Positions 25,274 through 32,322 of a DNA stretch of 64,000 nucleotides are shown here, one piece after another (within the stretch, counting starts at the first letter, position 1; each line of letters opens with the position of its first letter). Location: contig AP017968.1 in the NCBI GenBank assembly GCA_002356455.1, positions 2,604,001 to 2,668,000 on the forward strand, written 5' to 3'. The translations under genes were made by a program, and so were the position numbers. Source of the stretch: Fusobacterium varium (GTDB lineage Bacteria > Fusobacteriota > Fusobacteriia > Fusobacteriales > Fusobacteriaceae). Below the pieces are notes generated by a model, which did not search any database, was not told where the DNA came from, and saw only the letters and a list, made by a program, of their open reading frames with translations.

Positions 25274-25882
25274 TTAAAATGGAAATTCTTCCTCATCATC
25301 TTCTGTTATAATATTTTTATCTGTTTCATATGGTAAAGGGTACCCCTTCTTTCCTTGTTTAGGTTCTTCTTTTTCATAAATTTCTTTAAAATTTTTAACT
25401 GTTACAGCCTCAGTTTTATTTATTATTTCATCTGTTGTTTTCCCAGTTCCTATATCATAAAAATCTTTTATGCTTATATTGTAATTATCTTCTTTTTTTT
25501 CTACTTCTAACATCATTCCTACTTTTTTACCATGTAATTCTGGTAGGAAAGTTCTATCAACTTCATTTCCATTAAATAGCTTTACTTTTTTAGTTTCTTC
25601 TTTTAATTTATCTAATTTTAATTTTGCTAAATATATTAATCTTTCTATGTTCCTTTCAACAGAATCATTAGGTTCTCCGTTACCTTTTAAATACCATAAA
25701 CTAACTCTTCCATATAACTCATCATTTGAAAAACTTAATGTAATTCCTTTAGCACTTGATTTTGTTGAGTCTGATAAATATGCCTCATTTATTTCTAGTT
25801 CATAAGCTCCACTTGCTGTTATTTTCTTTTTAAATCCTGTTTTTTTAGTTAAATTCTCTGGGTTACTTTTCCATAATGCCAT
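25274..25882 (-). CDS. Phage single-stranded DNA-binding protein-like (DUF669 type)
   Basis: 202-aa protein of the type found next to Sak4-like ATPases and primases, often annotated DUF669. The body is beta-rich (ITLSFSNDELYGRVSLWYLK). The C-terminus is an acidic linker ending in EDDEEEFPF, very close to the SSB C-terminal tip that recruits replication and repair proteins. This supports a role as a phage SSB. It lies 16 bases after the recombinase ATPase gene. Confidence 0.75.
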   Translation of the reverse strand: MALWKSNPENLTKKTGFKKKITASGAYELEINEAYLSDSTKSSAKGITLSFSNDELYGRVSLWYLKGNGEPNDSVERNIERLIYLAKLKLDKLKEETKKVKLFNGNEVDRTFLPELHGKKVGMMLEVEKKEDNYNISIKDFYDIGTGKTTDEIINKTEAVTVKNFKEIYEKEEPKQGKKGYPLPYETDKNIITEDDEEEFPF

Positions 25883-25897
25883 TTATATCCTCTCCTT

Positions 25898-26530
25898 TTA
25901 ATTAAAATATTCTTTTATAGCCTTATTTATTAAAGTTAAATCATTTTCTATCTCATCTGTTTCAAACATTTCCATTGGTGTTTTAGCTGGATCTATTCCA
26001 TTTACTGTGAACTTATAGTCTGCTTCACTTCCAAGCGCCAGTACTACCATTGAAAATAATCCCTCTACTACTACTTTTTCATCTAAAAATCTTCCTATTG
26101 TTTTCATGGACAACTTTCCATCAGCATCCTTTTGAGTATGTGCTATTACATAAACTATAAGATCTTTTCTCATTTTATCTATCTTTTCAAAAATATCTAT
26201 TATCCCAAAAGCTAGTGTTTCAAATTTTTGGAATCCTACTTCTTTTGCTTTTTCTTTATAACCAAAAGTCAGCAGATAGTTAAAGTCATCTATGATTAAA
26301 GTTTTTACCTTTGAGTTTTTCTCTATTCTATCCAGCATTGATAAAACACTATTTATTTTTTGAGTAGTAAATATATTTTTATTCTCAGAATTATATAGTG
26401 TTTCTGATTTCTTGAAAGGCAGCTGTTTTTCAACTGCCTTTATAATAAAAGTTTCATCAGGATTTAAATTTCTTATTGATGTAGATTTTCCTGTTCCACT
26501 GCTTCCAAGTATTAATACCTTTTGTGCCAT
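25898..26530 (-). CDS. Sak4-like RecA-core ATPase (AAA_24), probable single-strand annealing recombinase
   Basis: 210-aa compact ATPase. The Walker A GSSGTGKST is at residues 9-17 and Walker B TLIIDDFN near 77-84, with a downstream VIAHTQKDADGKLSM sensor-like region. Such RecA-core-only phage proteins (Sak4) anneal single strands with the help of a partner SSB, and here a SSB-like gene follows directly. It sits in the replication/recombination operon. Confidence 0.82.
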   Translation of the reverse strand: MAQKVLILGSSGTGKSTSIRNLNPDETFIIKAVEKQLPFKKSETLYNSENKNIFTTQKINSVLSMLDRIEKNSKVKTLIIDDFNYLLTFGYKEKAKEVGFQKFETLAFGIIDIFEKIDKMRKDLIVYVIAHTQKDADGKLSMKTIGRFLDEKVVVEGLFSMVVLALGSEADYKFTVNGIDPAKTPMEMFETDEIENDLTLINKAIKEYFN

Positions 26531-26534
26531 CTCA

Positions 26535-27107
26535 TCACTTCCTTATTAGTTTGGCAATTCTAAATATAAGCTCCTTTGTTGCTTTTATATCTTCCAAACT
26601 GTCATGGGCTTTAAATTCAATTCCAAAATGCTTACACCAAGTTTCGAGTTTATTATTTTCTAGTTCTGGAAGCACTTCACACAGCTGAAGCATTCCTATA
26701 CATGGTAATGGATCAAGTACACTGGAACTTATATAAGAAAATAAAAAATTATCTCCATTTCTCTTGAAAAAACTTTGCAACATATCAACATCAAACCTTA
26801 CATTATAGCCTGCTATTATGAATTTATCTGTTTTATCATACTTGTCTATATATCTATCCAATATCTTTTTAAAGTTTGTATAGACTTCTTTCTCAGGTCT
26901 GTATTTCTCAGTTTCCAGTTCTTTTTCTGTTCTTCCTTGTACTTCTAATGCTTTTGCATTAACTTCACTCTCAGCAAAAGGCTTAATAAAAAAGTTGAAT
27001 TCCTCAACATCTTTTTTATCTATCCTTACTATCCCAGAAAGTTGAATGAGTGCTGACTCTTTAGGATTTACTCCTCCAGTTTCTGTATCTATAAATAATA
27101 TTTTCAC
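26535..27107 (-). CDS. DnaQ-like 3'-5' exonuclease
   Basis: 190-aa DEDD exonuclease. The ExoI motif FIDTETGG (Asp7, Glu9) is at the N-terminus, ExoII lies in AGYNVRFDVDMLQSFF, and ExoIII in AHDSLEDIKATKEL with His and Asp (DEDDh type). It resembles the epsilon proofreading subunit. In the phage it could trim ends during recombination or proofread replication. It lies 4 bases upstream of the Sak4-like gene. Confidence 0.88.
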   Translation of the reverse strand: MKILFIDTETGGVNPKESALIQLSGIVRIDKKDVEEFNFFIKPFAESEVNAKALEVQGRTEKELETEKYRPEKEVYTNFKKILDRYIDKYDKTDKFIIAGYNVRFDVDMLQSFFKRNGDNFLFSYISSSVLDPLPCIGMLQLCEVLPELENNKLETWCKHFGIEFKAHDSLEDIKATKELIFRIAKLIRK

Positions 27108-27116
27108 TTATTCCTC

Positions 27117-27632
27117 CTATTTAACTTGTAAAGACATATTTTGTATTAGTGATGCTCCTGGTACTTCTTGCCCTTCCTTGATTGCTTTTTTTATATCTGT
27201 TTTTGATATTTTTATATCTTGAACTATAGTTGTAAATTCTGCTGGAATAAGTTTTTCATCTTCTATTGATACTGATTCTGATTTTCTTAATGATAATACT
27301 CCATTAGTAGTTTCAATTTTAGGTATTCCTAGTTTCTGCATGCACATTTTGATGTATTTTTTAAAGTTTTCCTGTTTACTTACAGCTGCTTTTTTTAAAG
27401 ATTGTAATTTTTTTATTTCCTGATCTACATTATCTATAAAATAATCTCTGTCCTTACAATATTTAACTAGGCTTGTAGCTTTATTTTGAAGTAACATTTC
27501 AATATCTGCTTGCAACACTTCTAATGTAGCTGCATCTCTTATCTCTCCTGTTTCTTCATCTATTGCTTCTTCCCATAAATCTTCTAAAGCCTGCATTTCT
27601 GCTGTTATTCCATATAAACTTAATTTTTCCAT
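27117..27632 (-). CDS. Siphovirus Gp157-like protein
   Basis: 171-aa protein of the Gp157 family, common in phage recombination operons. A coiled coil spans residues about 45-105 (KYCKDRDYFIDNVDQEIKKL, then QSLKKAAVSKQENFKKYI), followed by IPKIETTNGVLSLRKSESVS. Gp157 proteins have been linked to phage resistance in streptococci but lack a firm function. It starts 2 bases after the frameshifted zinc-ribbon gene. Confidence 0.85.
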   Translation of the reverse strand: MEKLSLYGITAEMQALEDLWEEAIDEETGEIRDAATLEVLQADIEMLLQNKATSLVKYCKDRDYFIDNVDQEIKKLQSLKKAAVSKQENFKKYIKMCMQKLGIPKIETTNGVLSLRKSESVSIEDEKLIPAEFTTIVQDIKISKTDIKKAIKEGQEVPGASLIQNMSLQVK

Positions 27633-27634
27633 TT

Positions 27635-27848
27635 TTATTCCTCCCCACTATCAAAAAATATTTTATCAAAGCATTCTCCACAAATACCGCTTATAAATAG
27701 TTCTCTATCTCCAGAAGACAGGTCTGATAAAATCTGCTGTATACATAACTTTCCATCATATAGTTTATTTATCTGTTCTACTGTTAAAAAAGAAATCAAA
27801 ACTCCTATCACAACACTGACAAATCTTAGTAATCTTTACTTTTTCCAT
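27635..27848 (-). pseudogene. Frameshifted small zinc-ribbon phage protein
   Basis: A frame starting at ATG 27848 reads MEKVKITKICQCCDRSFDFF and then meets a stop after 27 codons. The +1 frame continues FLTVEQINKLYDGKLCIQQI to FISGICGECFDKIFFDSGEE, ending at 27635. Joined, they form a familiar phage protein of about 70 residues with CxxC (CQCC) and CGEC knuckles. The break lies in a run of six T, so a one-base insertion, an assembly error, or (less likely) +1 frameshifting would explain it. The start is adjacent to the preceding TAA behind GGAGGAG. Confidence 0.65.
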
Positions 27849-28028
27849 TTACTCCTCCATCACTATCCATATATGTATCATCACTGGTATTAATGGAATA
27901 AGTATTTCTCCCCCAAAAGCTAGATAACCTCTCCACTCATACGCTGTCTTTATTCCAACTAATGTTGCTACACTCCCTAACACATATAACATTTTTATAT
28001 TTCTTTTCATAAATTTTTTAATTGTCAT
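27849..28028 (-). CDS. Small membrane protein, two spans
   Basis: 59-aa protein with two hydrophobic segments (residues about 11-26 and 38-54) separated by EWRGYLAFGG, and a basic N-terminus. The second of two tandem ATG codons is chosen because it sits 5 bases after AGGAGG. Its TAA directly abuts the ATG of the zinc-ribbon frame. Function is unknown. Confidence 0.55.
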   Translation of the reverse strand: MTIKKFMKRNIKMLYVLGSVATLVGIKTAYEWRGYLAFGGEILIPLIPVMIHIWIVMEE

Positions 28029-28072
28029 CATAGCCTCCTTATGCTATAATTCAAGTAATGTGATTTTTTATA

Positions 28073-28309
28073 CTATACGTTTGCACTTGTTGAACTGGCG
28101 GGTTCTTCAGGTGCTTTTTCTTTTTCATACTCATATCCAAGATAATCATATAATTTAGCCCGGGAAATGTGATAGCTCCACTGATTTCCCATCTTTACCG
28201 CATATCCAAATGGTGCCACTCCTTGTATTAAAGATCTTCTTACTTTTTCCAATCCTTGCCCTAAAATTTTTGCAGCCTCTTCCACTGATACTGATTTTGA
28301 ATTAGCCAT
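28073..28309 (-). CDS. Small helix-turn-helix protein, excisionase-like
   Basis: 78-aa DNA-binding protein with a MerR/excisionase-type winged helix: SVSVEEAAKILGQGLEKVRR, then a wing with FGYAVKMGNQWSYHISRAKL. The C-terminal tail is acidic and Pro/Ser rich. It sits among the early genes behind the Cro operon. It could be an excisionase or an early regulator. Confidence 0.7.
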   Translation of the reverse strand: MANSKSVSVEEAAKILGQGLEKVRRSLIQGVAPFGYAVKMGNQWSYHISRAKLYDYLGYEYEKEKAPEEPASSTSANV

Positions 28310-28320
28310 AATTTACCCTC

Positions 28321-28485
28321 CTATGCTATATTTTGTCTTGGTACTTTTTTCTCCAATAATAATTTCTGTAGTGATTCTCTTTCTTTTAATTGAGTTCCTA
28401 GCTCTTTCATTCTTTTCAGACTTGCTTGATTTTTTTCTCTTATCTTTTTCGCCCTTTTCTTTGCTTCACTCTTGCCTCTGCCCAT
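28321..28485 (-). CDS. Small highly basic phage protein
   Basis: 54-aa protein rich in Lys and Arg (MGRGKSEAKKRAKKIREKNQ at the start), probably helical. The ATG at 28485 follows GGAGGTAACC; a longer form from an upstream TTG would bury that ribosome site. It may bind nucleic acid. No family is recognised. Confidence 0.5.
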   Translation of the reverse strand: MGRGKSEAKKRAKKIREKNQASLKRMKELGTQLKERESLQKLLLEKKVPRQNIA

Positions 28486-28495
28486 GGTTACCTCC

Positions 28496-28894
28496 TTATT
28501 TAACAAATTTTTGTATCTCAGAAACTATATTTCCAATATATTCCCAAAAAACTTTTGGATCAGATTCTTCATATAAAACTTTTACAACATAGCCCCAAGA
28601 TTCCCCTGGATTACAACATCTGTCTTGAAGTTTCATTTCTGATACTTTAAAAATCAAATATGTAATCAAACCTAACCTACTTGACATTTTTTCACTCAGT
28701 GATTTTTCCTTACCTTCTGAAATAATTTCTTCAATGTCATCTTCAAAAACTAAGTCATCAACACCATCAAGTTTATAATAAATGTTATTTTTTGTTTTTA
28801 TTACTTCTTCAACAGTTCTAAGTAGTGGAATACCCTCACATTCATCATAATCAGCTTGTACATTATAAATAACTCTATCTCCTGCTTTAATCAT
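28496..28894 (-). CDS. Phage early protein of unknown function
   Basis: 132-aa protein. Residues 1-60 look like a small beta barrel (MIKAGDRVIYNVQADYDECE, then NNIYYKLDGVDDLVFEDDIE) of the type seen in phage hypothetical proteins. Residues 65-132 are helical and contain a Cys pair (QDRCCNPGESWGYVVKVLYE). It is the first early gene after the divergent DUF4145 gene. No function is assigned. Confidence 0.6.
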   Translation of the reverse strand: MIKAGDRVIYNVQADYDECEGIPLLRTVEEVIKTKNNIYYKLDGVDDLVFEDDIEEIISEGKEKSLSEKMSSRLGLITYLIFKVSEMKLQDRCCNPGESWGYVVKVLYEESDPKVFWEYIGNIVSEIQKFVK

Positions 28895-29057
28895 TTCCTC
28901 CTCCTTTCTAAAGTTTTTCTAGTAACATTGTTATTCTTTTACCTAATATGATGCCTTTTGATTTTCTCTTAAATATTCAAACATTTTTTTCTTTTAATGT
29001 CATCTTAGTTCTCCTTTTATGCTATAATAAAAATAAAACTCTATGAGGTGATTGCAC

Positions 29058-29711
29058 ATGATTAATAAAAAAATTAAATTAAATAATTTTGTCCCCGAAT
29101 TAGAATATGAAGTTGAAAATTGTTGTCCACATTGTGGTATTTATAATGACCCTATTAAGATTAATGATTTACAAAATTTTTCCACTAAAGATGGATTAAA
29201 AGTATTTGTCATACTCTTTAAAACATCTTGTTGTCAAAAGGTTTTCTCATCATTTTACATATATGATCAACTCGCTTTTAGAACTAAGCACATTTTCACT
29301 TATCCCAGTGTAAAACCCCATGTTTTTGATAAAGGTTTACAAGAAGTGTCGCCAAACTTTATAAAAATTTTCAATCAGTCTAAAGCAGCAGAAGATCTTG
29401 GGAATTTTGAACTTGCTTGCATTGGATATAGAACTTCTATAGAATTTCTTTTAAAAGATTTCTTAATTAGAGTCAGAAAAGAAGATGAAAACAAAATATC
29501 TAAGATGAAACTATATGATGTTATATCTCTTTTTGAAGAAAAAGAAATTTCTATATCAGCTGATGTAGTTCGTGCTTTTGGAAATGATAAAACTCATTAT
29601 ATTGCTAAATATGACTTTGAAATATCACAAGTAAAAACTTATTTAAAATTTTTAATAGATGCAATTGTTAAAGAGATTTATCTTGCAAATCCGCCGATAA
29701 AAGGTCGTTAA
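29058..29711 (+). CDS. DUF4145 domain protein on the opposite strand, probable moron
   Basis: 217-aa protein. It has an N-terminal zinc-knuckle-like part (NCCPHCGIYNDP, and a later TSCCQKVF) and a C-terminal DUF4145 domain with AAEDLGNFELACIGYRTSIE, then FLLKDF. DUF4145 proteins are often found near restriction and abortive-infection genes. The ATG at 29058 is chosen because it is 7 bases after GAGGTG. An extended -10 box, TGCTATAAT at 29020-29028, lies upstream. It is the only rightward gene inside the leftward early block, so it probably has its own expression in the lysogen. Confidence 0.7.
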   Translation: MINKKIKLNNFVPELEYEVENCCPHCGIYNDPIKINDLQNFSTKDGLKVFVILFKTSCCQKVFSSFYIYDQLAFRTKHIFTYPSVKPHVFDKGLQEVSPNFIKIFNQSKAAEDLGNFELACIGYRTSIEFLLKDFLIRVRKEDENKISKMKLYDVISLFEEKEISISADVVRAFGNDKTHYIAKYDFEISQVKTYLKFLIDAIVKEIYLANPPIKGR

Positions 29712-29865
29712 CTTTTAGTTCAAGGAATATTTTATTTTTAGCCAATTCATCTATAAGTGATTTGGCTTTTTTTAATGCTTCATTCAGTTCGTTTAATTTT
29801 TCAATAGTATCATGTAAGGAATGGGTATCTATTTTTAAAGTTACCCCTTTTAATTCTTTTTCCAT
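29668..29865 (-). CDS. Small coiled-coil phage protein
   Basis: 65-aa protein with a heptad-like helix (TIEKLNELNEALKKAKSLID) and a GAGGTG ribosome site 7 bases before its ATG. Its 3' end overlaps the 3' end of the convergent DUF4145 gene by 44 bases. It follows the Cro-like gene in the leftward operon, with an operator between them. Function is unknown. Confidence 0.55.
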   Translation of the reverse strand: MEKELKGVTLKIDTHSLHDTIEKLNELNEALKKAKSLIDELAKNKIFLELKVNDLLSADLQDKSL

Positions 29866-29897
29866 CTTAATTCACCTCACTTTATTTCCAACACTCA

Positions 29898-29913
29898 CTT
29901 GAGTTTACTCAAG
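29898..29913. promoter_or_regulatory. Repressor operator O1 (CTTGAGT-TT-ACTCAAG)
   Basis: A perfect 7+2+7 palindrome lies just downstream of the cro-like gene, before the ribosome site of the next gene. It has the same layout as the three sites in the cro/cI intergenic region, so it is probably a distal operator. Confidence 0.65.
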
Positions 29914-29916
29914 CGA

Positions 29917-30126
29917 TTAAATAAAAAAATATAAGTTTACTTCACTTAATGGGATATCTAAAATCTTTTTTATTTGATTTACTTCATCAATTGTTAGATA
30001 CTCTCCAGTCTCATTATTCAACTTCTTATTTAAAGTAGAAGGATGAATTTTCATTAAATTGGCCATTTTTTCTTGAGTTAAATTTTTTTCTTTTAATCTT
30101 CCTTTTAATTTTAAAATATTTATCAT
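29917..30126 (-). CDS. Cro-like repressor
   Basis: 69-aa helix-turn-helix protein of the Cro/C1 type (LTQEKMANLMKIHPSTLNKK at residues about 17-36). It is divergent from the larger CI-like repressor and is the first gene of the leftward early operon, the position of Cro. Its promoter has a perfect TTGACA and a TAATAT box 17 bases apart and is flanked by operators. Confidence 0.82.
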   Translation of the reverse strand: MINILKLKGRLKEKNLTQEKMANLMKIHPSTLNKKLNNETGEYLTIDEVNQIKKILDIPLSEVNLYFFI

Positions 30127-30145
30127 AAAAAACCTCCTTTCTTTT

Positions 30146-30161
30146 CTTGATTATCCTCAAG
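30146..30161. promoter_or_regulatory. Repressor operator O2 (CTTGATTATCCTCAAG)
   Basis: A 16-bp site with CTTGA and TCAAG ends, matching the other operators. It lies between the leftward -10 box and the cro start, where a bound repressor would block leftward transcription. Confidence 0.6.
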
Positions 30162-30169
30162 TTAATTTG

Positions 30170-30198
30170 ATATTATCACATTAATAAAAAGCTGTCAA
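30170..30198 (-). promoter_or_regulatory. Leftward early promoter for cro and the replication genes
   Basis: On the minus strand a consensus TTGACA (30198-30193) and TAATAT (30175-30170) are separated by 17 bases, an excellent sigma-70 promoter. Operators O2 and O3 flank it. Confidence 0.8.
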
Positions 30199-30205
30199 TC
30201 ACTTT

Positions 30206-30221
30206 TTTGAGTATTCTCAAT
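30206..30221. promoter_or_regulatory. Repressor operator O3 (TTTGAGTATTCTCAAT)
   Basis: A 16-bp imperfect palindrome with TTGAG and CTCAA arms. It is just upstream of the leftward -35 box and about 40 bases from O4, so cooperative binding is possible. Confidence 0.55.
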
Positions 30222-30247
30222 TTATTTTTGTTTTTTTTAGAAAAACT

Positions 30248-30263
30248 CTTGATTTTAATCAAG
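30248..30263. promoter_or_regulatory. Repressor operator O4 (CTTGATT-TT-AATCAAG), overlapping the cI -35 box
   Basis: A perfect 7+2+7 palindrome. The rightward cI promoter uses TTGATT (30250-30255) inside this site and TATACT at 30272-30277 with a 16-base spacer, so binding here would control cI itself. A further half site, AATCAAG, lies at 30297-30303 before the cI ribosome site. Confidence 0.65.
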
Positions 30264-30314
30264 AAAAAAGTTATACTTATATTGAAAATATAAATTAATC
30301 AAGAAAGGGTATTT

Positions 30315-30749
30315 ATGGAAATTAATGAAATTATAAAAAAAAGAAGAAAAGAATTAGGATTAACTTTAAAACAAGTTGCAGAACAATTAGGAGTTTCTGA
30401 AAGCTTAATATCAAGATATGAATCAAAAGATGTTAAAAATATGGGTATTGATAAAATAACTCCATTAGCTAAAGTTTTAAAGTGTACTCCTGCTTACTTA
30501 ATGGGATGGGAAAATCAAACTCAGAAAGAAATGGGAGATGATATTGTAGAAAAATATAAATTAACTCCTGAAGAACTTACTGAATTTGAAAAAGTAATGT
30601 CAATCAACAGTGCCTTAATGTTCAATGGAAAAGAGATTCCAGAAGAAAATAGAATAGAACTGGAACAAACTTTAAAAAAAATCTTTATCAGATCGCTATT
30701 GATTAAACGTTCAAAAGAGAGTGATGAGAATGGTAAGAAAAATTCTTAA
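30315..30749 (+). CDS. CI-like phage repressor (HTH_XRE)
   Basis: 144-aa protein with an N-terminal XRE helix-turn-helix (residues about 5-62; RRKELGLTLKQVAEQLGVSE). The helical C-terminal region lacks the S24 peptidase motif of LexA-like repressors. Inactivation therefore probably depends on the overlapping ImmA-like peptidase, as in ICEBs1 (ImmR/ImmA). It is divergent from cro and should keep the prophage silent. Confidence 0.85.
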   Translation: MEINEIIKKRRKELGLTLKQVAEQLGVSESLISRYESKDVKNMGIDKITPLAKVLKCTPAYLMGWENQTQKEMGDDIVEKYKLTPEELTEFEKVMSINSALMFNGKEIPEENRIELEQTLKKIFIRSLLIKRSKESDENGKKNS

Positions 30750-31173
30750 AGTAATTGATCAACTAAAAAATGAATATGAAACAGCAAATCCTTTTATAAT
30801 ATGCCAATATCTAGGTATTCATGTTACATATTCCAATATGGCAATAAAAGGAATGTATATTAACAGTTTTGGGGTAAAAAATATTATATTAAATAGCAAT
30901 TTAACTGGTTTCTCAAAAATTTTTACCCTTGCTCATGAACTATGGCATGCCATTGAAGATAATGGAGAAGAAGTAAATTTTTTCAAAGATTATACTTTCA
31001 ATAACACAGATATATATGAAATAAGGGCAAATACTTTTGCTGCTTATTTACTCTTAGAGGATGAAAAAGATTACTTTGATATAGATAATATTGAAGATTT
31101 AGATGAAGACATAAAAAAAGAATTGGAAAGATTTATTCAAAGAACTTTAGATAGAAATAGGATCATTTTTTAA
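30724..31173 (+). CDS. ImmA/IrrE-type zinc metallopeptidase
   Basis: 149-aa protein with HELWH at residues 71-75 (FTLAHELWHAIEDN) and the downstream EIRANTFAAYLL that supplies the third ligand in the ImmA/IrrE family. ImmA cleaves its cognate repressor to induce the element. It overlaps the CI-like gene by 26 bases in another frame, so the pair is co-translated. An upstream GTG at 30721 is also possible. Confidence 0.88.
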   Translation: MRMVRKILKVIDQLKNEYETANPFIICQYLGIHVTYSNMAIKGMYINSFGVKNIILNSNLTGFSKIFTLAHELWHAIEDNGEEVNFFKDYTFNNTDIYEIRANTFAAYLLLEDEKDYFDIDNIEDLDEDIKKELERFIQRTLDRNRIIF

Positions 31174-31235
31174 AGTGATTAAAGTAATTCTAAAAAGATT
31201 TACTATAAAAAAATAAACTAGAGGAGGAAAGAAAT

Positions 31236-31625
31236 ATGAAAAAGAAAATCTTAACTGGAATTATAGCAATAATTATTGCTATAGGAACATCAAGTACAAT
31301 GTTTGGAGAGGATGCAACCCCTGCTGAATATGTGGCTGCTTTAGGAAAAGCAACTCTGTACGCAAACCAAATGCATATGTCTAAAAAAGCTCTTCATGAT
31401 CAATTGATTTCTGAGTTTGGGGAGCAATTTACGGAAGAAGCTGCGGATTATGCAGTTGAGAAGGTAAAAGCTAATTGGAAAGAAAACGCTTTAAATAAAG
31501 CTAAAATGTATCAATCACAAATGAATATGTCAAGAAAAGCTATTTATGATCAACTAATATCTGAATATGGAGAAAATTTTACAAAAGAAGAAGCAGATTA
31601 TGCCCTAGAGCATTTACCTAAATAG
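31236..31625 (+). CDS. Exported protein with two Ltp-type HTH repeats, candidate superinfection exclusion factor
   Basis: 129-aa protein with a cleavable signal peptide (residues 1 to about 24, no lipobox Cys) and two near-identical repeats of about 48 residues. Repeat one contains MSKKALHDQLISEFGEQFTE; repeat two contains MSRKAIYDQLISEYGENFTK. This is the Ltp-like helix-turn-helix module (PF07553). In Streptococcus phage TP-J34 the Ltp lipoprotein blocks DNA entry of other phages. Here the protein lies in the lysogeny operon after CI and ImmA, and a separate lipoprotein follows. A periplasmic location is expected in a diderm host. Confidence 0.8.
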   Translation: MKKKILTGIIAIIIAIGTSSTMFGEDATPAEYVAALGKATLYANQMHMSKKALHDQLISEFGEQFTEEAADYAVEKVKANWKENALNKAKMYQSQMNMSRKAIYDQLISEYGENFTKEEADYALEHLPK

Positions 31626-31681
31626 AAAGATTGAGAAATGAAATTTGATCTTAAAAATAAAATAAAAGGAGAAATTAAAAT

Positions 31682-32176
31682 ATGAAAAAAATTTTTAAAC
31701 TACTTTTAGTTATTACTTTAACCTTTACCTTAGTTGCATGCGGGACTTCTGAAGCTCAAAAATCTCTTGAGAATACTTTAAAAAATGTTCAAACTGGAAA
31801 AGTTTTAGATCCATCTGATAAAGATTCAGCAACTGTAGCAGCTATTTTTAAAAAAATGACTTATAAAGTAAAAAAAGTAACTGAAAATGGAAATACTGCT
31901 GATATAGAAGTCAATATAAAAGCTGTTGATTTGAGCCTATACATGAAAGAATATATGGCTGCAATGATACCTCTCGCTTTTGCTGGAGCAACTGAGAAAG
32001 AAATAGAAGAAAATGCAACTAAATTTTTTACAGAATTAGGAAACCGTAGTGACTTAAAATATATAGAAACTGATGTTATAGTTAGAATGGAAAAAGAAGA
32101 CGGTAAGTGGAATCTAATCAATAATGATGATGTTATGGATGCTATTACTGGAAATCTTTCAAGTATATTTGAATAA
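31682..32176 (+). CDS. Phage lysogeny-module lipoprotein (DUF4878/DUF5105-like)
   Basis: 164-aa lipoprotein with signal peptide and lipobox LVAC (Cys at residue 20). The mature part has a cystatin-like alpha/beta pattern (KKMTYKVKKVTENGNTADIE, then VIVRMEKEDGKWNLINNDDV) seen in DUF4878-type proteins. It follows the Ltp-like gene by 56 bases with an AAAAGGAG site. It may act with that protein at the cell envelope. Confidence 0.7.
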   Translation: MKKIFKLLLVITLTFTLVACGTSEAQKSLENTLKNVQTGKVLDPSDKDSATVAAIFKKMTYKVKKVTENGNTADIEVNIKAVDLSLYMKEYMAAMIPLAFAGATEKEIEENATKFFTELGNRSDLKYIETDVIVRMEKEDGKWNLINNDDVMDAITGNLSSIFE

Positions 32177-32180
32177 ATAA

Positions 32181-32213
32181 TAAAAAACAGCCCTTGCTGG
32201 CAACAAGGACTGT
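32181..32213 (-). terminator. Leftward terminator between lipoprotein and integrase genes
   Basis: ACAGTCCTTG and CAAGGGCTGT pair on the minus strand (one G-U) and are followed by TTTTTTA. On the plus strand the same hairpin lacks a T run. It would stop leftward transcription entering from beyond the integrase. Confidence 0.5.
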
Positions 32214-32225
32214 TGAATATATGCA

Positions 32226-32282
32226 TAACTAAAGTCATGCAATACACGTATAGATAAATGTATTATATCACGACTTTGGTTA
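32226..32282 (+). repeat. Two-stage hairpin upstream of integrase
   Basis: TAACTAAAGTC (32226-32236) pairs with GACTTTGGTTA (32272-32282), 11 bp with one G-U. Inside it AATACA (32241-32246) pairs with TGTATT (32259-32264). The structure covers most of the integrase 5' leader and could control its expression or be a protein target. Confidence 0.5.
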
Positions 32283-32322
32283 TTTTGCTATACTCAAAAA
32301 TAACAGAAAGGAGTGATTTTTT

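Noticed and set aside
28905-29005. A minus-strand frame reading MTLKEKNV, stop, then IFKRKSKGIILGKRITMLLE looked like a small repressor remnant
   Set aside because: It is too short, needs a stop bypass or two frame changes, and has no ribosome site; the stretch is better seen as the leader and promoter region of the DUF4145 gene.
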